Assembly: GCA_019044685.2 (NCBI GenBank)
Contig: JAGTXX020000006.1
Location: 434,001 to 498,000 of the forward strand
Length of the DNA stretch: 64,000 bases
Direction of reading: 5' to 3'
Origin: Nannochloris sp. 'desiccata'
Taxonomy: Eukaryota; Chlorophyta; Trebouxiophyceae; Chlorellales; Chlorellaceae
Notes under the pieces: model-generated
Databases searched by the model: none
Seen by the model: only the letters and a program-made list of their open reading frames with translations
Told to the model about the DNA's origin: nothing
Shown: positions 32,486-44,255 of the stretch, piece after piece
Layout: every line of letters starts with the position of its first letter
Position numbering within the stretch: position 1 is the stretch's first letter
Program-made: the position numbers and the translations under genes

Positions 32486-34072
32486 ATGTCTGCAGCAGGC
32501 AATACAGACGAGCCTGATTACTCCCAGGCGCCGACTGAAGGTGAAAATCTTCAAGTTTTTCCTAATGCCTCTACGCCAAATCAGTCTGACAGCCCAACAG
32601 CGTCTGAGAAAAATGACGAAGCTGAAGTTGTAGAAGATATGGACCCTATAAGAATCAACAGGAAGCGGAAGGCTCATACTTCGTGTCAAATATGCCAAGT
32701 CATCCTAAAAGATGAGAAACCCTATTATCAGGTGCGCTCTCCGGGAGAGTTTCTGCCACACCCTTACGACTCAGACCGTATCTTTCAATCCCACATTGCG
32801 CCGTTAGCTTACTTTCCAGCTCTTTTTTGTCCCCTGCAGCGGTACCGAATCTGCCGAACTTGCTCATCGGTCGATAGAACCGACGATATAGACGGCCTTT
32901 TAAAGCGCTTTTGCCAGCAGGTATACCGCTTGAATTCACGCTGCTAGCGTTGCTTCAATTAATTGCCTCTCTGTACTCAATTGTACTTTCAAACCCTACT
33001 ATTACGATATTTGTCATTACCTCCATTGATGTCACTCATTTTTTTTTATTCTTTGCAGTGCGGCAGATTCCAACATATTACGCTATTTGATGGCAACATG
33101 CGCACATGTAGAGAAAGGCTGGATCGCCATGCTGCTCGCAGACGTAAATCTCACGCACGACAAGCTGCAATCCGCCGTGGCAGTCCCATGGAGGACGACG
33201 ACCCAGGCCGTCGTGACACGTATTCTCCTCCTCCACAGCGCCGGCAATATAATCAATCCCCCCGGTACCATGTTCGACAGCTGCAACCATATCATCTACA
33301 GCAGCATCAACAAGCTCTTCCTAAACCAATGCTCGACTTGGCGCACCAAATTTTGCATCACCCCGCAGCGGGCCACAGAACTTGGGCAGAGCAGCAACGC
33401 GCCATACAGCACCATCAACAAGAGCAGCAGACGTTGAAACATTTATTGATGTCGATAGGTAGTGCAAGGCCTTCTCCAGAGAACCTATTAAACCCCTTAT
33501 ATAGCCCAAGACCGCTGCGATTTGGTCCTTCTCCCCATCCACAGAGTTTCGTTGATCCATCGGCAATAGATCCTACCACCGCAGCAAGCAAAATGAAAGC
33601 AGTGTTGGCCGTATTGCTCAATGAAGCAGCTGCAGCAGCCGCACCACCTCCTCCCCCGCCGCCTCCCCCGCCACCGCTGCCACAGCAGCAAAATAGTACA
33701 GAGGCTTTGCAAAGCATATTGCAACGATTAGTTGCCATCGCTACCTGTGCAAGCGGTGGAAATGGAAGTGAGGATCGTGCTTCACCAGCAGCGCCAGCAG
33801 CAGCTCCGAGTTTCGCTGCTGCTCACCCTGCGATCAATGCCGTGCTTGCAAATACCATCGCTCCTCCTACCGTCAACGTTGCTGATGTGCCCGCTCTTAA
33901 CACAACTACCACTAGCACTGCTGATGCGGATATAAATAACACTACCAGTATTGAGTTTGCTGGTCTTTCTCCCCCTTTGCCTCCTGAAATTACAGAGTTG
34001 GGTCCCCAGTTGAGGGCAGCGTTGACAGCCTTGATGAGATACGAAGAAGAACGAGGAAAACCTCAACAATAA
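32486..34072 (+). CDS. SBP-box transcription factor with altered first zinc finger
   Basis: DNA-binding regulator of the SQUAMOSA-promoter-binding family, confined to green plants and algae; the copper/hypoxia regulator CRR1 of Chlamydomonas belongs here. Exons 32486-32731, 32840-32920 and 33059-34072 (all phase 0) give 446 aa. The domain spans the two introns: SCQICQVILKDEKPYYQ, RYRICRTCSSVDRTD...RFCQQ and CGRFQHITLFDGNMRTC, then the bipartite nuclear-localisation region RLDRHAARRRKSHARQ. The fingers deviate from the norm: the first has Cys-x2-Cys in place of Cys-x4-Cys and ends in Cys instead of His, and the His of the second is one residue late. The long C-terminal part is Gln/Pro/Ala-rich with a run of 12 prolines, like an activation domain. 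Confidence 0.85.
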
Positions 34073-34975
34073 TAAAGTTAAAAGGCATCTTTGATTCTAG
34101 TCTAAGCCTTCTATACCCTCCTGTCTCCCTGACCAAAGGCATTCTCCCCCTCCAAAATTTTGATACAATCTCTAAGTAATTCTATTTGTATGACAACACG
34201 ACTACGTTAACCCTCACCTTTTTTTTCCCTTGCGGCCCTTGCCAAAATAGCAAGCACGGTTCCTTTCTTGCATGCCACAGAGTACAATCCTTTTCCAACC
34301 TTTTCTACTCGGCTTTAAAATAAATTTACAACTCTTTTGATGTTTGCAAGTTTCTTCATTTTTCTTTCTTTCCTTTTGTCTATATATATAAACTAGTACA
34401 AAGTACCCCATTCTGTTTATCAATTGTCTATCAAAGTCTCTTTCTCCGTGTAATTGATCTTCCACCCGTGGTCTTCTTGCCAACTTTGAAGCCCATATCC
34501 CCTACAACAAATAAAAAATAGTAATAAAAAGACTTTTTATCGTCTACCTCTTGTTCTTTCTTTTTTATTCTTTCTCTTTCTTTATGTGGTATGCTCTATC
34601 TAAAGATGATCTCGGTTGATTATTAAACTGTTTGCTACGCGTGAACCTCTCTTTCTGTCTAAAATAAAGTCTTGTCTCCCTCTTTAATAATTGAAGTTGT
34701 TGTAAAGAACGAGGCCCCCGTCGCTTTGCTCTGAAAATAGAAAATAAAGAGAACTTTTCTTGCAAAGCTGCTAAGACTGCATACAAGCTCTGCATTGAAT
34801 TTTCCCCCTTCTCTCGCTAGATTTACGACATTAATAGTATCTTACATCGTTTCCAGAAGAAAAATCTACTAAATAACAGAAAGGAAAAAGAAAAAAAAAG
34901 AAAAAAGCCCTCCTCTCCCGCTCTCTCAATATATTCTTCAGGGAAGGGTTCTAAGTAACAAACCACCTATTTAAC
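34073..34975. other. Intergenic between convergent genes
   Basis: 0.9 kb of pyrimidine-rich 3' flanks of the SBP gene (+) and the DHAD gene (-), with TATATATATA near 34380. No supported gene. Confidence 0.5.
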
Positions 34976-37476
34976 TTACGCATCAGTCACACAACCTCGT
35001 GAAGCAGGCGCCACACATTTAATGTATTTGTACAACGTTCCGCTTGTAGCCTTCAATGCGGGTGCAGTCCATTCTTTTCTCCTTTGATCCCAGTCAGCAT
35101 CAGTCACACCCACCACATCCATGATCCTCTTATTTGCGTCGATTTTAATTACATCTCCATCCCGTACTAACGCAATAGGACCACCTTCTTGGGCCTCCGG
35201 GCAGACGTGGCCAATGACAAACCCGTGGGAACCACCAGAAAAGCGACCGTCAGTGATTAAAGCGCACTCTTTACCAAGGCCGGCGCCCATGATGGCTGAG
35301 GTCGGAGTAAGCATCTCCGGCATGCCTGGACCTCCCTTGGGGCCTTCGTAACGGATTACTACCACAGTACCACGGAAGCGGTTGGGATCTTCAGAAAGAG
35401 ATTCGAGCATGTCCTCTTCAGAATCGAAACAAAGGGCTTTCCCTTCAAATTCGAGGCCCTCCTTGCCCGTGATTTTACCGACAGAGCCTTGAGGGCAGAG
35501 ATTGCCATAGAGAATTTGTAAATGGCCGTCTGGTTTGATTGCCTTTTCAACAGGGAGGATGACATCTTGGCCTGCTTTCAGTGGAGGGCACATGGCTAAA
35601 TTTTCAGCCATGGTTTTGCCGGTTGCTGTCATGCAGGAACCGTCAATCATGTTTTGCTCCAACAGATATTTCAAGATGCCAGGAGTACCGCCAACCTGAA
35701 ACAACAAATAAAAGTCGATAAGATAATTTTTTTCATAAGAAATTGGAGAGGAAAAATAAGAGCAGGTAAGTGATAAAGAATACCCAAGTACACTCGTATC
35801 GAGTGGTACAAGAATAGAATAGAACAGAATAGCGAAGTTGGAATTAATAAATAATTAATGAAATGTCTTCGTGATAGGATAGCCATGATAATATTCGAAA
35901 AGAATTTGAGAGAAGCTGTCCCGAGAGTGCAAAGAGCAACGCATTATGGTCAAAAGAAAATTGACATAGACGTCGCCCGCTTATTCAGGGATGTTATTAT
36001 AGGCCATATGTACATACGAGACAGGCGTCACAGGTGCTCAGGCCGTGCCTTTTTCCTTTAAAAAGAAAAAGAGGCCGTGCAACCTATTCCCAACCTCAGT
36101 ACATGGCCAAAAAGGAATACTTGGAGACTTTTATTTATTCCCGTTAAAAAAAGAGAAAATCTAGGGTTATTACCTTGTGTACATCTTCCATTACGTATTT
36201 TCCACTAGGTTTTAAATCCGCAATGAACGGAATACGATCAGAAACGCGCTGAAAATCATCCAACGTTAAGTCAATACCACAAGATGCCGCCATTGCGATC
36301 AAGTGCAATACTGCGTTTGTAGACCCTCCAGTAGCCATCACAGTCACCATAGCATTCTCAAAGGCAGCACGAGTCATGATATCACGAGGTTTAATATCTC
36401 TCTTCATTAATTCCAGGACATATCTGCCAGCTAAGCGGCATTCTACTTTTTTGAGCGGGTCTTCAGCGGGGGTCGAAGAAGAATATGGAAGGGCCATGCC
36501 TAAAGCTTCAATAGCAGAAGCCATGGTGTTGGCAGTGTACATACCTCCACAAGCACCAGGTCCAGGGCATGAGTTACGGACGATATCAGCGCGAGCATCT
36601 TCTGTAATAAGACCAGCAGCAAAGCCACCATACGATTGGAATGCAGAGACGATGTCGAGGGTGTCGTTGCCTACGTTTGAGTGGCCAGGTTTGATGGTAC
36701 CTCCATAGACCATAAGAGAAGGGCGGTTTACACGTGCCATAGCCATTAAAGTACCAGGCATGTTCTTATCGCAGCCAGGGAGAGAGATGTTTGCATCGTA
36801 CCATTGAGCTGACATTACAGTTTCAATGGAATCAGCAATAATATCGCGAGATTGGAGGGAATAACTCATTCCATCAGTTCCCATGGAAATTCCGTCGGAT
36901 ACACCGATCGTGTTGAAGCGCATGCCGACCAGGCCGCAGTCTTGAACGCCAAGCTTGACCTCCAAGGCTAGATCATTTAAGTGCATGTTGCATGGGTTGC
37001 CCTCCCACCACACAGAAGAAATGCCGACCTATTTTTAATACGTTAAAAGGAGATTCAGTTCAGGGTATCAAAATAAACAGAAATTGCCTTAGAAAGGGGA
37101 TAAATTTAGGTGATGGTTTTTTGCCCATCATCTCCCAACATGCATATGAGTTTTCAGTTTACTGCTCAAGCACATTGTAGCACAATTCCTACTAACATCC
37201 GTAATGTGCCACTTGGCATATATATCACCGACGTACCTGAGGCTTGTTCATGTCATTTTCATTAAGACCAGTGGCATAAAGCATGGCCTGAGAAGCACCC
37301 TGAGACTTGGGTTGCGTGATCCTGCTTGAGAATTTGTTCAATCCAGTAGGAACATCGGGCTTGGGTCCATTGCTTCCCTTCTCAAGAACCTCAGCAATTG
37401 CCGTCACTCTTACATTGCGACACCTGGATTTGGAAACACCAACGCGCCCACAGGGGGCTTTCAGTGTAGCCGACAT
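34976..37476 (-). CDS. DHAD: Dihydroxy-acid dehydratase (plastid)
   Basis: Third shared step of valine, leucine and isoleucine synthesis: dehydrates 2,3-dihydroxy acids to 2-keto acids using an Fe-S cluster. Exons 37476-37237, 37028-36174 and 35695-34976 (all phase 0) give 604 aa, as in plants. The first ~35 residues ([20 protein letters not shown]) fit a chloroplast transit peptide. Signature blocks: [61 protein letters not shown] and [18 protein letters not shown] with the catalytic Ser region. The middle intron (478 nt) is long for this window and holds nothing recognisable. Start chosen at 37476, the only ATG before the conserved core. Confidence 0.96.
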
Positions 37477-37706
37477 TTTTGATGTGCAATTTGGATCTGC
37501 AGGCTTCTCCTCAAATTTTGCCAATTGTTGCAGAATAGTAAGTTTTCTTAAATTTTAGTGGGTGCTGAAGACAGAAAATGTCGGATCGCTAAACCTGGTG
37601 GATTATTTCAATTCAAAGCCGCATCTACGTCTTTGTCAAATCATTCTTTATACGCTAAAATAAGGATGGGTTCTTCGTAATCTACAGTAAGGGAGCAATA
37701 CCGGCC
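37477..37706. promoter_or_regulatory. Shared 230-bp divergent promoter (DHAD / DYRK)
   Basis: Only 230 bp separate the two start codons, so both 5' UTRs and promoters must lie here. No specific element can be named. Inferred from spacing. Confidence 0.45.
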
Positions 37707-40700
37707 ATGGGTGATGAGCTTGTAACTTTGCAGGCGTTGGAAGAGTCAGGCTCAGAAACGCTGGGCACTCTCAATACTGTGGTGGCATGGCTACACCAAG
37801 AAGGTTTCTATGCTGCAGAATCGGCTCTTTTAGGCGAGGTTGAAAATCGCTACCCCGATCAACACAATTCTCGAGTAACTCAGTCTTTTTTGGAACAAGA
37901 ACAACCCTATCAAAGCTCTAACCATGGCTCTTCACCACGAGAACATGATATTGTTGATTTAGGAGCTACTTCATGTAAATTAGAAGAGCCTTGCCCCGCA
38001 GATGTGCCAAGCAGTGCTGAAAGGTGCGCCTTCCCCCGCTTCAACCTCAATCAAATTGATCTCTCTTCAAATTTCACTTTAATTCTTATCTTTTTACTCT
38101 CTATTTCTATATGCAGGGTAGTAGAAGCATGGAGAAGTAAATCTACAACTCCAGCGGCTTCTCCTCGCCAAACTGGTTCTCCTCTCCTTCCCCCGCTCCC
38201 AATGGTGAGCAGCGGGAGTGGCAGTGGTCTAGGCCCAGGTGGTGCTGGTGCATCCACCAGCAGCGCTCGTTCTCCCTCCCAATCTACAGATATTGATGAG
38301 TATGAAGACGATGACGACGCAGGATATTGGAGGGTTGCTGCTGCACATCAAGAACTCTATCAAGCTGGCGGAATGCAGTCTCCTTTCAGCCCTGAAACCG
38401 CTGCTGCTGCTGCTGCTGGTGTTGGCGCGAGTGGCGGTTCAGGATTGCCATACGACTCCCAAAACCGCCATGTAGGAATCTCAAAAAGCCCTTCTTCATG
38501 TTCATTACCCTACAGCCATTCACGGCATAGCTCTCTTGAGCTGCCGTTGCCTTTGGAAGCACCTGTCATCGGGGACTTTCAGAGACCGAGCGGCTTGCCG
38601 CCATTGCCAGGAAGTGCTCGCAGCACTGGGGCTGTTGGCTTTGGAGGGTCCAGCGGAAGCCTAGGTCTTAATGGTGGGCACCCTAATGGTACATCTGCAA
38701 ATAACAGTCCTGCGCCACCTCCTATTGTTTCTTCTGGCCTTGGTGGCGCTGGCATTAGCGGTGCACACGGGGGAAACGGGTTTGTGACCGGAGCCTGGTT
38801 ATTACAGCATCAAAATTCTAGTGGAAATAGAAGTAGTTTAGATTTAGAACCGTATGAAAGAAGCCCTCCAGGTGCTGAGGGACACCCGCAGCAACCTTTA
38901 AATAGGGACACGGCTCGTTGGGTTTTCGATCGACAAAACAGTGCTGGCTCAGAGGCGTACAAATCGTTGCTAAACTTTCTTGATCAACAATCTCCGAGAA
39001 CACTGCCATTGCCGTTAGGAAGTACCGGAGCATTGACTGAAGGGGAGGCAGGGACGACCGGACCGAGTCCCAGGACACCTACGGGGGAAGGGGGGGTTGT
39101 TGGTGGTTCTATTCGTTGTGAAACGCCACGCCCACCAGGAACCACAGCAGCTCCACCGGCAGCAAGAGGGTTGGATAAACGACCAGCAGTACCTGATATT
39201 GATACTGCTCGACATATGGAGAAACAGCAGCCGGAGCAGCAACTACCATGGCAAGAGCCTTCTGCTGTTGAGCTTGCTGACGGGGAAGATGGCACTGCTG
39301 CTGGTGGTGGTGGTGGTGACGGTAATTTGAGTCCAGTATCGTCTTTAAGTGAATCAGTAATGCATGAAATAATGGTAGAGACGTTTACAGATAATAAATT
39401 AGATGAAACATTAGCTGTTACGAGCCCTTTTGCAGAAATGAGGCAAGGGCGCAATGGTGATAGAGATGCTGCTGCTGCCGCAGCTGTTCCTGAGCTGGAC
39501 TTTGATATTGCTAGCAGTAGAGACACTCCTCGAACTGATGAAGAAGAAGAGGAAAATGAAGGCAATCAGCCAAGGGAGGAACAGGAGCAGCAGCAGCGAT
39601 CCGCCCTAAGATCGGTAAAAACAGCAGCGGCCCATGGAGAGTCTCCCGGCGACAGCACTGCTGCCACTGCAGGCGGCGGTTCACCTACGCCCGGAGGCGG
39701 CAAAGGCGATCTTTTTTCCTTTCCCGTTACCTCTCCATCAGAACAAGGCGGAGATCGCGCGGCTGGTGCTCCTGGTGGATTTTTTGCCTCGTGGCCATCT
39801 TTTAAAAATTCAGGCTCTCCCGCTCGTAGTGCCGGAGAAGGTGGCTACTGTTCAAATGAAGAAGAAATGACGCATCAAAGTACATTTGGTCGTCGTGGAC
39901 ACCGTCCACGTCTTAGCACGGCTTCAAGTACGGGAAATTTTGCTGGTATGCCATTACCGCCAGCAGCTCCAACGCACTTGGCGTTGAAATTCCCGCAGCA
40001 CGTTCGTCGGTCTAGCAGCCAACAAGGCCTGGCTACTGTAATCTCTAACCCGCTTTCGAGCGGACAGTACAATGATTTGGCTTTGTATGAGTATAACGAT
40101 AGCGCGTTTGATGAAAAATATGATGTCTTTGATTTGAAAATTATTCACCGACGTGGTGCAACAGGATTTGAAGCGACCAGAGAGATTCCCCTTCGTATCA
40201 ACGACTTAATCGGTGGAAGGTATCAAATAATTGATTTATTAGGTCAAGCTGCCTTTTGCCGTGCCGTGCAAGCGCTGGATTTGAAGACAGGGGCGTTAGT
40301 GTGCTTAAAAGTCGTTAAGAATAATAAAGATTATCTCGATCAATCGCTTGATGAAATTAAGGTGTTGCTCTACATAAACAACGCAGATCCTGGTGATGAG
40401 CAAGGGATTTTACGTCTTTACGACTATTTTTATTTCAAGGAACATTTGATCCTGGTTACTGAGCTTCTTCGTGCAAACTTGTACGAATTTACAAAGTACA
40501 ATCGAGAATCTGGTGCCGCTTTGTATTTTACAATGCCTCGAATTCAGTCTATAGCCTGGCAAGTATTACGCTCTTTAGCATTTATGCATTCTCTGAATCT
40601 GATTCACGCAGATTTGAAGCCAGAGAATATCTTAATGAAGAGCTATTCCGCATGTGAGGTTAGAGTTATTGACTTGGGGTCTTCTTGCTTTGTGACTGAT

Positions 40701-41144
40701 CGGCTTTCTTCTTACGTCCAATCCCGGTCATATCGCGCACCTGAAGTGATACTGGGGTTACCATATGGACAGAAAATTGATGTTTGGAGTTTGGGCTGTA
40801 TTCTGGCTGAATTGGTCACAGGGAAAGTGCTTTTCCATAATTCAACACCGCCTGCAATCTTGGCGAGAGTTGAAGGAATCCTAGGTCCAATCCCACAAAA
40901 TATGGTCTGTAGAGGCAAGTATTCGCCTAGATTCTTCACTTCTGATGGGAGAATTTTTGAGAAGAATAGCCAAACTGGCCAGGTTGAGATTTTAAGACCG
41001 AAACGAACTTCACTCGCAAGACGAGTAGCGGATGCCGATGCAGGGCTATTGGATTTTTTGACGTGTTTGTTGCAAGTGGACCCTGCACGGAGACCCAGTG
41101 CTTCAGAAGCGTTACAGCATCCTTGGTTGCTTCAAAGATACTAG
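37707..41144 (+). CDS. Plant-type DYRK protein kinase (DYRKP-like)
   Basis: Dual-specificity tyrosine-regulated Ser/Thr kinase. Exons 37707-38023 and 38117-41144 give 1114 aa; the 93-nt intron (gtgcgc...tatgcag) is in frame and stop-free, so retention would add 31 residues. The N-terminus (LNTVVAWLHQEGFYAAESALL) is LisH-like, followed by ~700 residues of Ser/Gly/Pro/Glu-rich disordered sequence. The kinase domain fills the last ~310 residues: loop LLGQAAFCRAVQA, VAIK-type lysine in LVCLKVVKN, catalytic IHADLKPENI, metal-binding IDLGSS, activation segment SSYVQSRSYRAPEV, then WSLGCILAELVTG. HADLKPEN and the LisH-like start match plant DYRKP; in Chlamydomonas that kinase restrains starch and oil build-up. 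Not a YAK1, which lacks this N-terminus. Confidence 0.88.
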   Translation: MGDELVTLQALEESGSETLGTLNTVVAWLHQEGFYAAESALLGEVENRYPDQHNSRVTQSFLEQEQPYQSSNHGSSPREHDIVDLGATSCKLEEPCPADVPSSAERCAFPRFNLNQIDLSSNFTLILIFLLSISICRVVEAWRSKSTTPAASPRQTGSPLLPPLPMVSSGSGSGLGPGGAGASTSSARSPSQSTDIDEYEDDDDAGYWRVAAAHQELYQAGGMQSPFSPETAAAAAAGVGASGGSGLPYDSQNRHVGISKSPSSCSLPYSHSRHSSLELPLPLEAPVIGDFQRPSGLPPLPGSARSTGAVGFGGSSGSLGLNGGHPNGTSANNSPAPPPIVSSGLGGAGISGAHGGNGFVTGAWLLQHQNSSGNRSSLDLEPYERSPPGAEGHPQQPLNRDTARWVFDRQNSAGSEAYKSLLNFLDQQSPRTLPLPLGSTGALTEGEAGTTGPSPRTPTGEGGVVGGSIRCETPRPPGTTAAPPAARGLDKRPAVPDIDTARHMEKQQPEQQLPWQEPSAVELADGEDGTAAGGGGGDGNLSPVSSLSESVMHEIMVETFTDNKLDETLAVTSPFAEMRQGRNGDRDAAAAAAVPELDFDIASSRDTPRTDEEEEENEGNQPREEQEQQQRSALRSVKTAAAHGESPGDSTAATAGGGSPTPGGGKGDLFSFPVTSPSEQGGDRAAGAPGGFFASWPSFKNSGSPARSAGEGGYCSNEEEMTHQSTFGRRGHRPRLSTASSTGNFAGMPLPPAAPTHLALKFPQHVRRSSSQQGLATVISNPLSSGQYNDLALYEYNDSAFDEKYDVFDLKIIHRRGATGFEATREIPLRINDLIGGRYQIIDLLGQAAFCRAVQALDLKTGALVCLKVVKNNKDYLDQSLDEIKVLLYINNADPGDEQGILRLYDYFYFKEHLILVTELLRANLYEFTKYNRESGAALYFTMPRIQSIAWQVLRSLAFMHSLNLIHADLKPENILMKSYSACEVRVIDLGSSCFVTDRLSSYVQSRSYRAPEVILGLPYGQKIDVWSLGCILAELVTGKVLFHNSTPPAILARVEGILGPIPQNMVCRGKYSPRFFTSDGRIFEKNSQTGQVEILRPKRTSLARRVADADAGLLDFLTCLLQVDPARRPSASEALQHPWLLQRY

Positions 41145-41804
41145 AACGAAACTTTAGTTATTCTTTGTAATTGGTATTTATTATCCATAGAGTAATGTTA
41201 CGTCGTCGCTTCTATTCTTTCTTCTAATGAGAAGAGTGAGTGAGAGAGAGGAATGCAACGAAGAGATTGAGATTCCTCCCCCCTCCTTTTTGGGGAAAAA
41301 TAGATGTATATTGTTTGCTGCTGCTTTTGTCTTTCTTGCTTTCAAATAAAAAGAAATGTAAATTGGAGATATAAACACCCACCGCCTTTGAAAAGAAAAT
41401 TGAGTGTTATGACGGGTGGCCCTCTGTCATTGGTTTCAATACTTGATTACGGTATATATATACAGGAAAACAGTTAGCAAGAGCCGTTTCTTCCTAAAGT
41501 TAAAGTTGAGCACTGTGGTCAGCGACGAGGGTGGTGGCAGCCTGCTTTGATTGAGGTGCCCTCTTCATCATGCCGACAATGTGCCTTGAAATTTTCAAGC
41601 TAATAGCATTCAGCGTGTCTTTGATGTTTGTTACATAAATCAGTTTGCCTTTACGACACTTCTGGCTTCGAATAATTGCCAGCGGTTGGATACACACCAT
41701 GCAGTAAGTAGAATTTCGCTGTCTGAACATAGCACATTGCACAGTTTGACCCCATAAATTTATCATCAATACCGTTTAAATGGATGTTCATTTGCTGCAG
41801 GCCA
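41145..41804. other. Intergenic
   Basis: 3' flank of the DYRK gene, with TGTAA near 41166, and promoter of EF-P. A minus-strand frame (41500-41769) lacks an identifiable product. A CTGCAG at 41795-41800 just before the EF-P start could be the acceptor of a 5' UTR intron. Confidence 0.45.
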
Positions 41805-42718
41805 ATGAGAACCTTGCGCCAGAGCGCTTTCGCACCTAATTTTGTGGCATGCAGACCCACATCTCAGGTAAGTAGCTTGATTTTATGTAATGTTTGATCG
41901 GACAGCATGCTGATAAAGTCTATCTGCAACTTATGCATCCATCGCGCTATATGAACTCATTAGATTTCATTCTTCTCTCTTTAACTATTGGCAGGTCAGC
42001 GGCAGGCGTCTCTCTCTGTTTGTCAGCGCTGCTTCTGTCTCTTCTAACGATTTCAAAAACGGAATGACCATTGAATTCGATGGAGCACCTTACAAAGTTG
42101 TTGGTAAGTGAATCAGTACGAGTAAAATTCCACAAGTTTGCTGCAAATCAATCAATTCTTGTAATGCATTTCTATTTGCTGTACAGTCGTTCTGAACGCC
42201 TCCCTCCCTTCATCTTTAACCTATACATCACAGAATTCTTGCACGTCAAGCCTGGCAAAGGAGCTGCCTTTGTCCGTTCTAAGCTAAAGAATTTCATCAC
42301 GGGCAACACCGTTGATCGCACATGGCGTGCTGGCGAAAGTGTAGAAATTGCCAACGTTGATAAAAAAGAATCCCAATTCACATACGCTGATGGCGATGAA
42401 TACGTCTTTATGGATATGTCTACGTACGAAGAGACGAGAGTCAAATATGATGAGGCATGGGCCAAGTATATGAAAGAAGGTATGGATGTTTCAGTTCTTG
42501 TTTGGAATGGGAATGTGATTTCCGTCGACGTTCCCAACACCGTTGAGCTCATGATTACGGAAACTGATCCTGGCGTTAAAGGAAATACAGCACAAGGTGG
42601 AAGTAAGCCTGCGACGTTAGAGACTGGAGCTGTGGTACAAGTGCCGTTGTTCATTCAGCAAGGCGAGACGATTAAGGTTGATACTCGCACAGATACGTAC
42701 CTGTCTCGTGTAAACTAA
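41805..42718 (+). CDS. efp: Translation elongation factor P, plastid-targeted
   Basis: Bacterial-type EF-P, which relieves ribosome stalling at polyproline; in algae it serves chloroplast ribosomes. Exons 41805-41867, 41995-42103 and 42234-42718 give 218 aa. The first ~35 residues (MRTLRQSAFAPNFVACRP) are a transit peptide. The mature part starts at SSNDFKNGMTIEFDGAPYKV and shows the KOW-like domain with HVKPGKGAAFVRSKLKN, whose central Lys aligns with the modified lysine of E. coli EF-P, then two OB domains ending in GETIKVDTRTDTYLSRVN. Length of the mature part (~185) is typical. Confidence 0.95.
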
Positions 42719-43148
42719 AAAAATGGTTGTTGGATGAATTATCTTTTTGTTGAGAAGCAGAAGAAAGCAGTAAACAGGCAATACGTATAGGATGCTAACA
42801 CTGTGTTCCAATTTTTCCTTTATATTATCGCATACTATGATTAGATAACTTCCACCAAAGTAAAAGGATAATTAACATTTTTTTTGAAAGAACGCACTCA
42901 TGTGTCGTCATGTTCTAATAATCTTTTTTCTTTCTTTCTTCCTTCGTTCCCCTTTAAAAAGATATATTTGTAACACTCTGAGCCTTGTCTTTGAGTTACA
43001 AGTCCACCACAGATCAATAAAGAATAAATACTTGTCCCATAGCAGAGGTTTAAACGTGTCAAAGGGAAAAGAAGTTTCTCAGAAAATTTTGTTATCAAAA
43101 TAAATGCAAACCATTGGTGCTTTTTATTTTATATTTATCTTTCATCTC
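42719..43148. other. Intergenic between convergent genes
   Basis: AT-rich 3' flanks of EF-P and the dehydratase gene. Nothing recognised. Confidence 0.5.
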
Positions 43149-44255
43149 TTATAAGCTTGTATCTCTGGGGTAGGAGCCTAAAATCCTCAAAAAAGGTGCA
43201 ATCTCTTCCAAATGTCTCAATGCATTTTGGCATGTAGGATCAGCTAATGACCCTAAGAAATCGACATAGAACAGATAATTGAAACCCCGTCTGTATTCCC
43301 CTTTAGCTGCATCTTCTGAAGTAAACAACGGGTTATCCCGCATAGGTCTGGACTCAATTTTCGTCAAATTGATATCACGAAGCGCAAACACAGACAATGC
43401 CTTGAACAAAACACCGGGACCTTCTTTTAAAGAAAACACTATCGAGGTTTTATATAAATCTGTATCGGCAGCGGTAGTGACCAAGGGCTCTCTGGCAAGG
43501 ACTATAAAACGAGTGACATTATCCTTCATATCTTGAATCCCTTCGTCAACTATATTCAGTCCATATAGTTCACCGGCACGACGGGATGCGACAGCCGCAG
43601 CGTCTCTCCATCCATTTTCTGCAATCGCCTGCGCGGCACCTGCGGTATCATCCACCGCTACTCGCTCAACCCCGGGCATTTGGCGAGTATACCCATCAGT
43701 TTGCGCCAACGCTTGCGGGTGAGACATCACCCGTTTAATTTGCGATTTCTCTACCCCAGGTAAAGCGAGTAAACAATGGTTAACAGCAATGGAAGTTTCC
43801 CCAACAATGTGAATACGATATCGAAGGAGCAAATCATACACAGCATGGATGCTTCCACCTAGGGAATTTTCAATAGGTAACACAGCTCGGCAACATAGAT
43901 ATTGGGATAAGGCTTGGAAAGCGACCTCGAATTGGTCGCAGGGGAGGAGTTCCAGATCGGGGCAGGCCTTCATGGCGGCGGCTTCGCTGTAAGCTCCCGG
44001 ACATCCTTGATATCCTACGAGTTTTGCAGTTTGGCTAGGAACGTGGTCCGTCGTTGATGATGCAGAAAGGTAGATGTGCGAGGGGAAGGAAGAACAAATT
44101 GAGGGAAAGATGGCCTGGATGGGGCGGAGAGGGGTAATACAGAAAAAAGGAGTTGCTAGTTTATTAGAGCGGAAGGCCAACGCTGAGGAGGAAGATGGGG
44201 TTTTACTGCTACGTGAGACTGGCGTGTTCAGCGCCACTGTAGTTGAGGTATGCAT
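43149..44255 (-). CDS. Prephenate/arogenate dehydratase (plastid)
   Basis: Makes phenylpyruvate from prephenate, or phenylalanine from arogenate. Single exon, 368 aa from the ATG at 44255; the frame is open further upstream but without another ATG. The first ~75 residues are Ser/Thr/Pro-rich with few acids ([20 protein letters not shown]), a transit peptide. The catalytic domain has [42 protein letters not shown] and [10 protein letters not shown] with the catalytic Thr-Arg-Phe; the ACT domain has the Phe-binding ESRPMR block near residue 315. Plant enzymes mostly act on arogenate; which substrate applies here cannot be told. Intronless, unusual for this window. Confidence 0.93.
   Translation of the reverse strand: MHTSTTVALNTPVSRSSKTPSSSSALAFRSNKLATPFFCITPLRPIQAIFPSICSSFPSHIYLSASSTTDHVPSQTAKLVGYQGCPGAYSEAAAMKACPDLELLPCDQFEVAFQALSQYLCCRAVLPIENSLGGSIHAVYDLLLRYRIHIVGETSIAVNHCLLALPGVEKSQIKRVMSHPQALAQTDGYTRQMPGVERVAVDDTAGAAQAIAENGWRDAAAVASRRAGELYGLNIVDEGIQDMKDNVTRFIVLAREPLVTTAADTDLYKTSIVFSLKEGPGVLFKALSVFALRDINLTKIESRPMRDNPLFTSEDAAKGEYRRGFNYLFYVDFLGSLADPTCQNALRHLEEIAPFLRILGSYPRDTSL

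Noticed and set aside
40219..41144. Functional link between the DYRK gene and the starch synthase gene in the same window
   Set aside because: Algal DYRKP does affect starch, but the genes are 17 kb apart with a dozen unrelated genes between; proximity is likely chance.
41500..41769. Minus-strand frame upstream of EF-P
   Set aside because: Begins without ATG in the expected context, matches nothing known, and occupies the presumed EF-P promoter.
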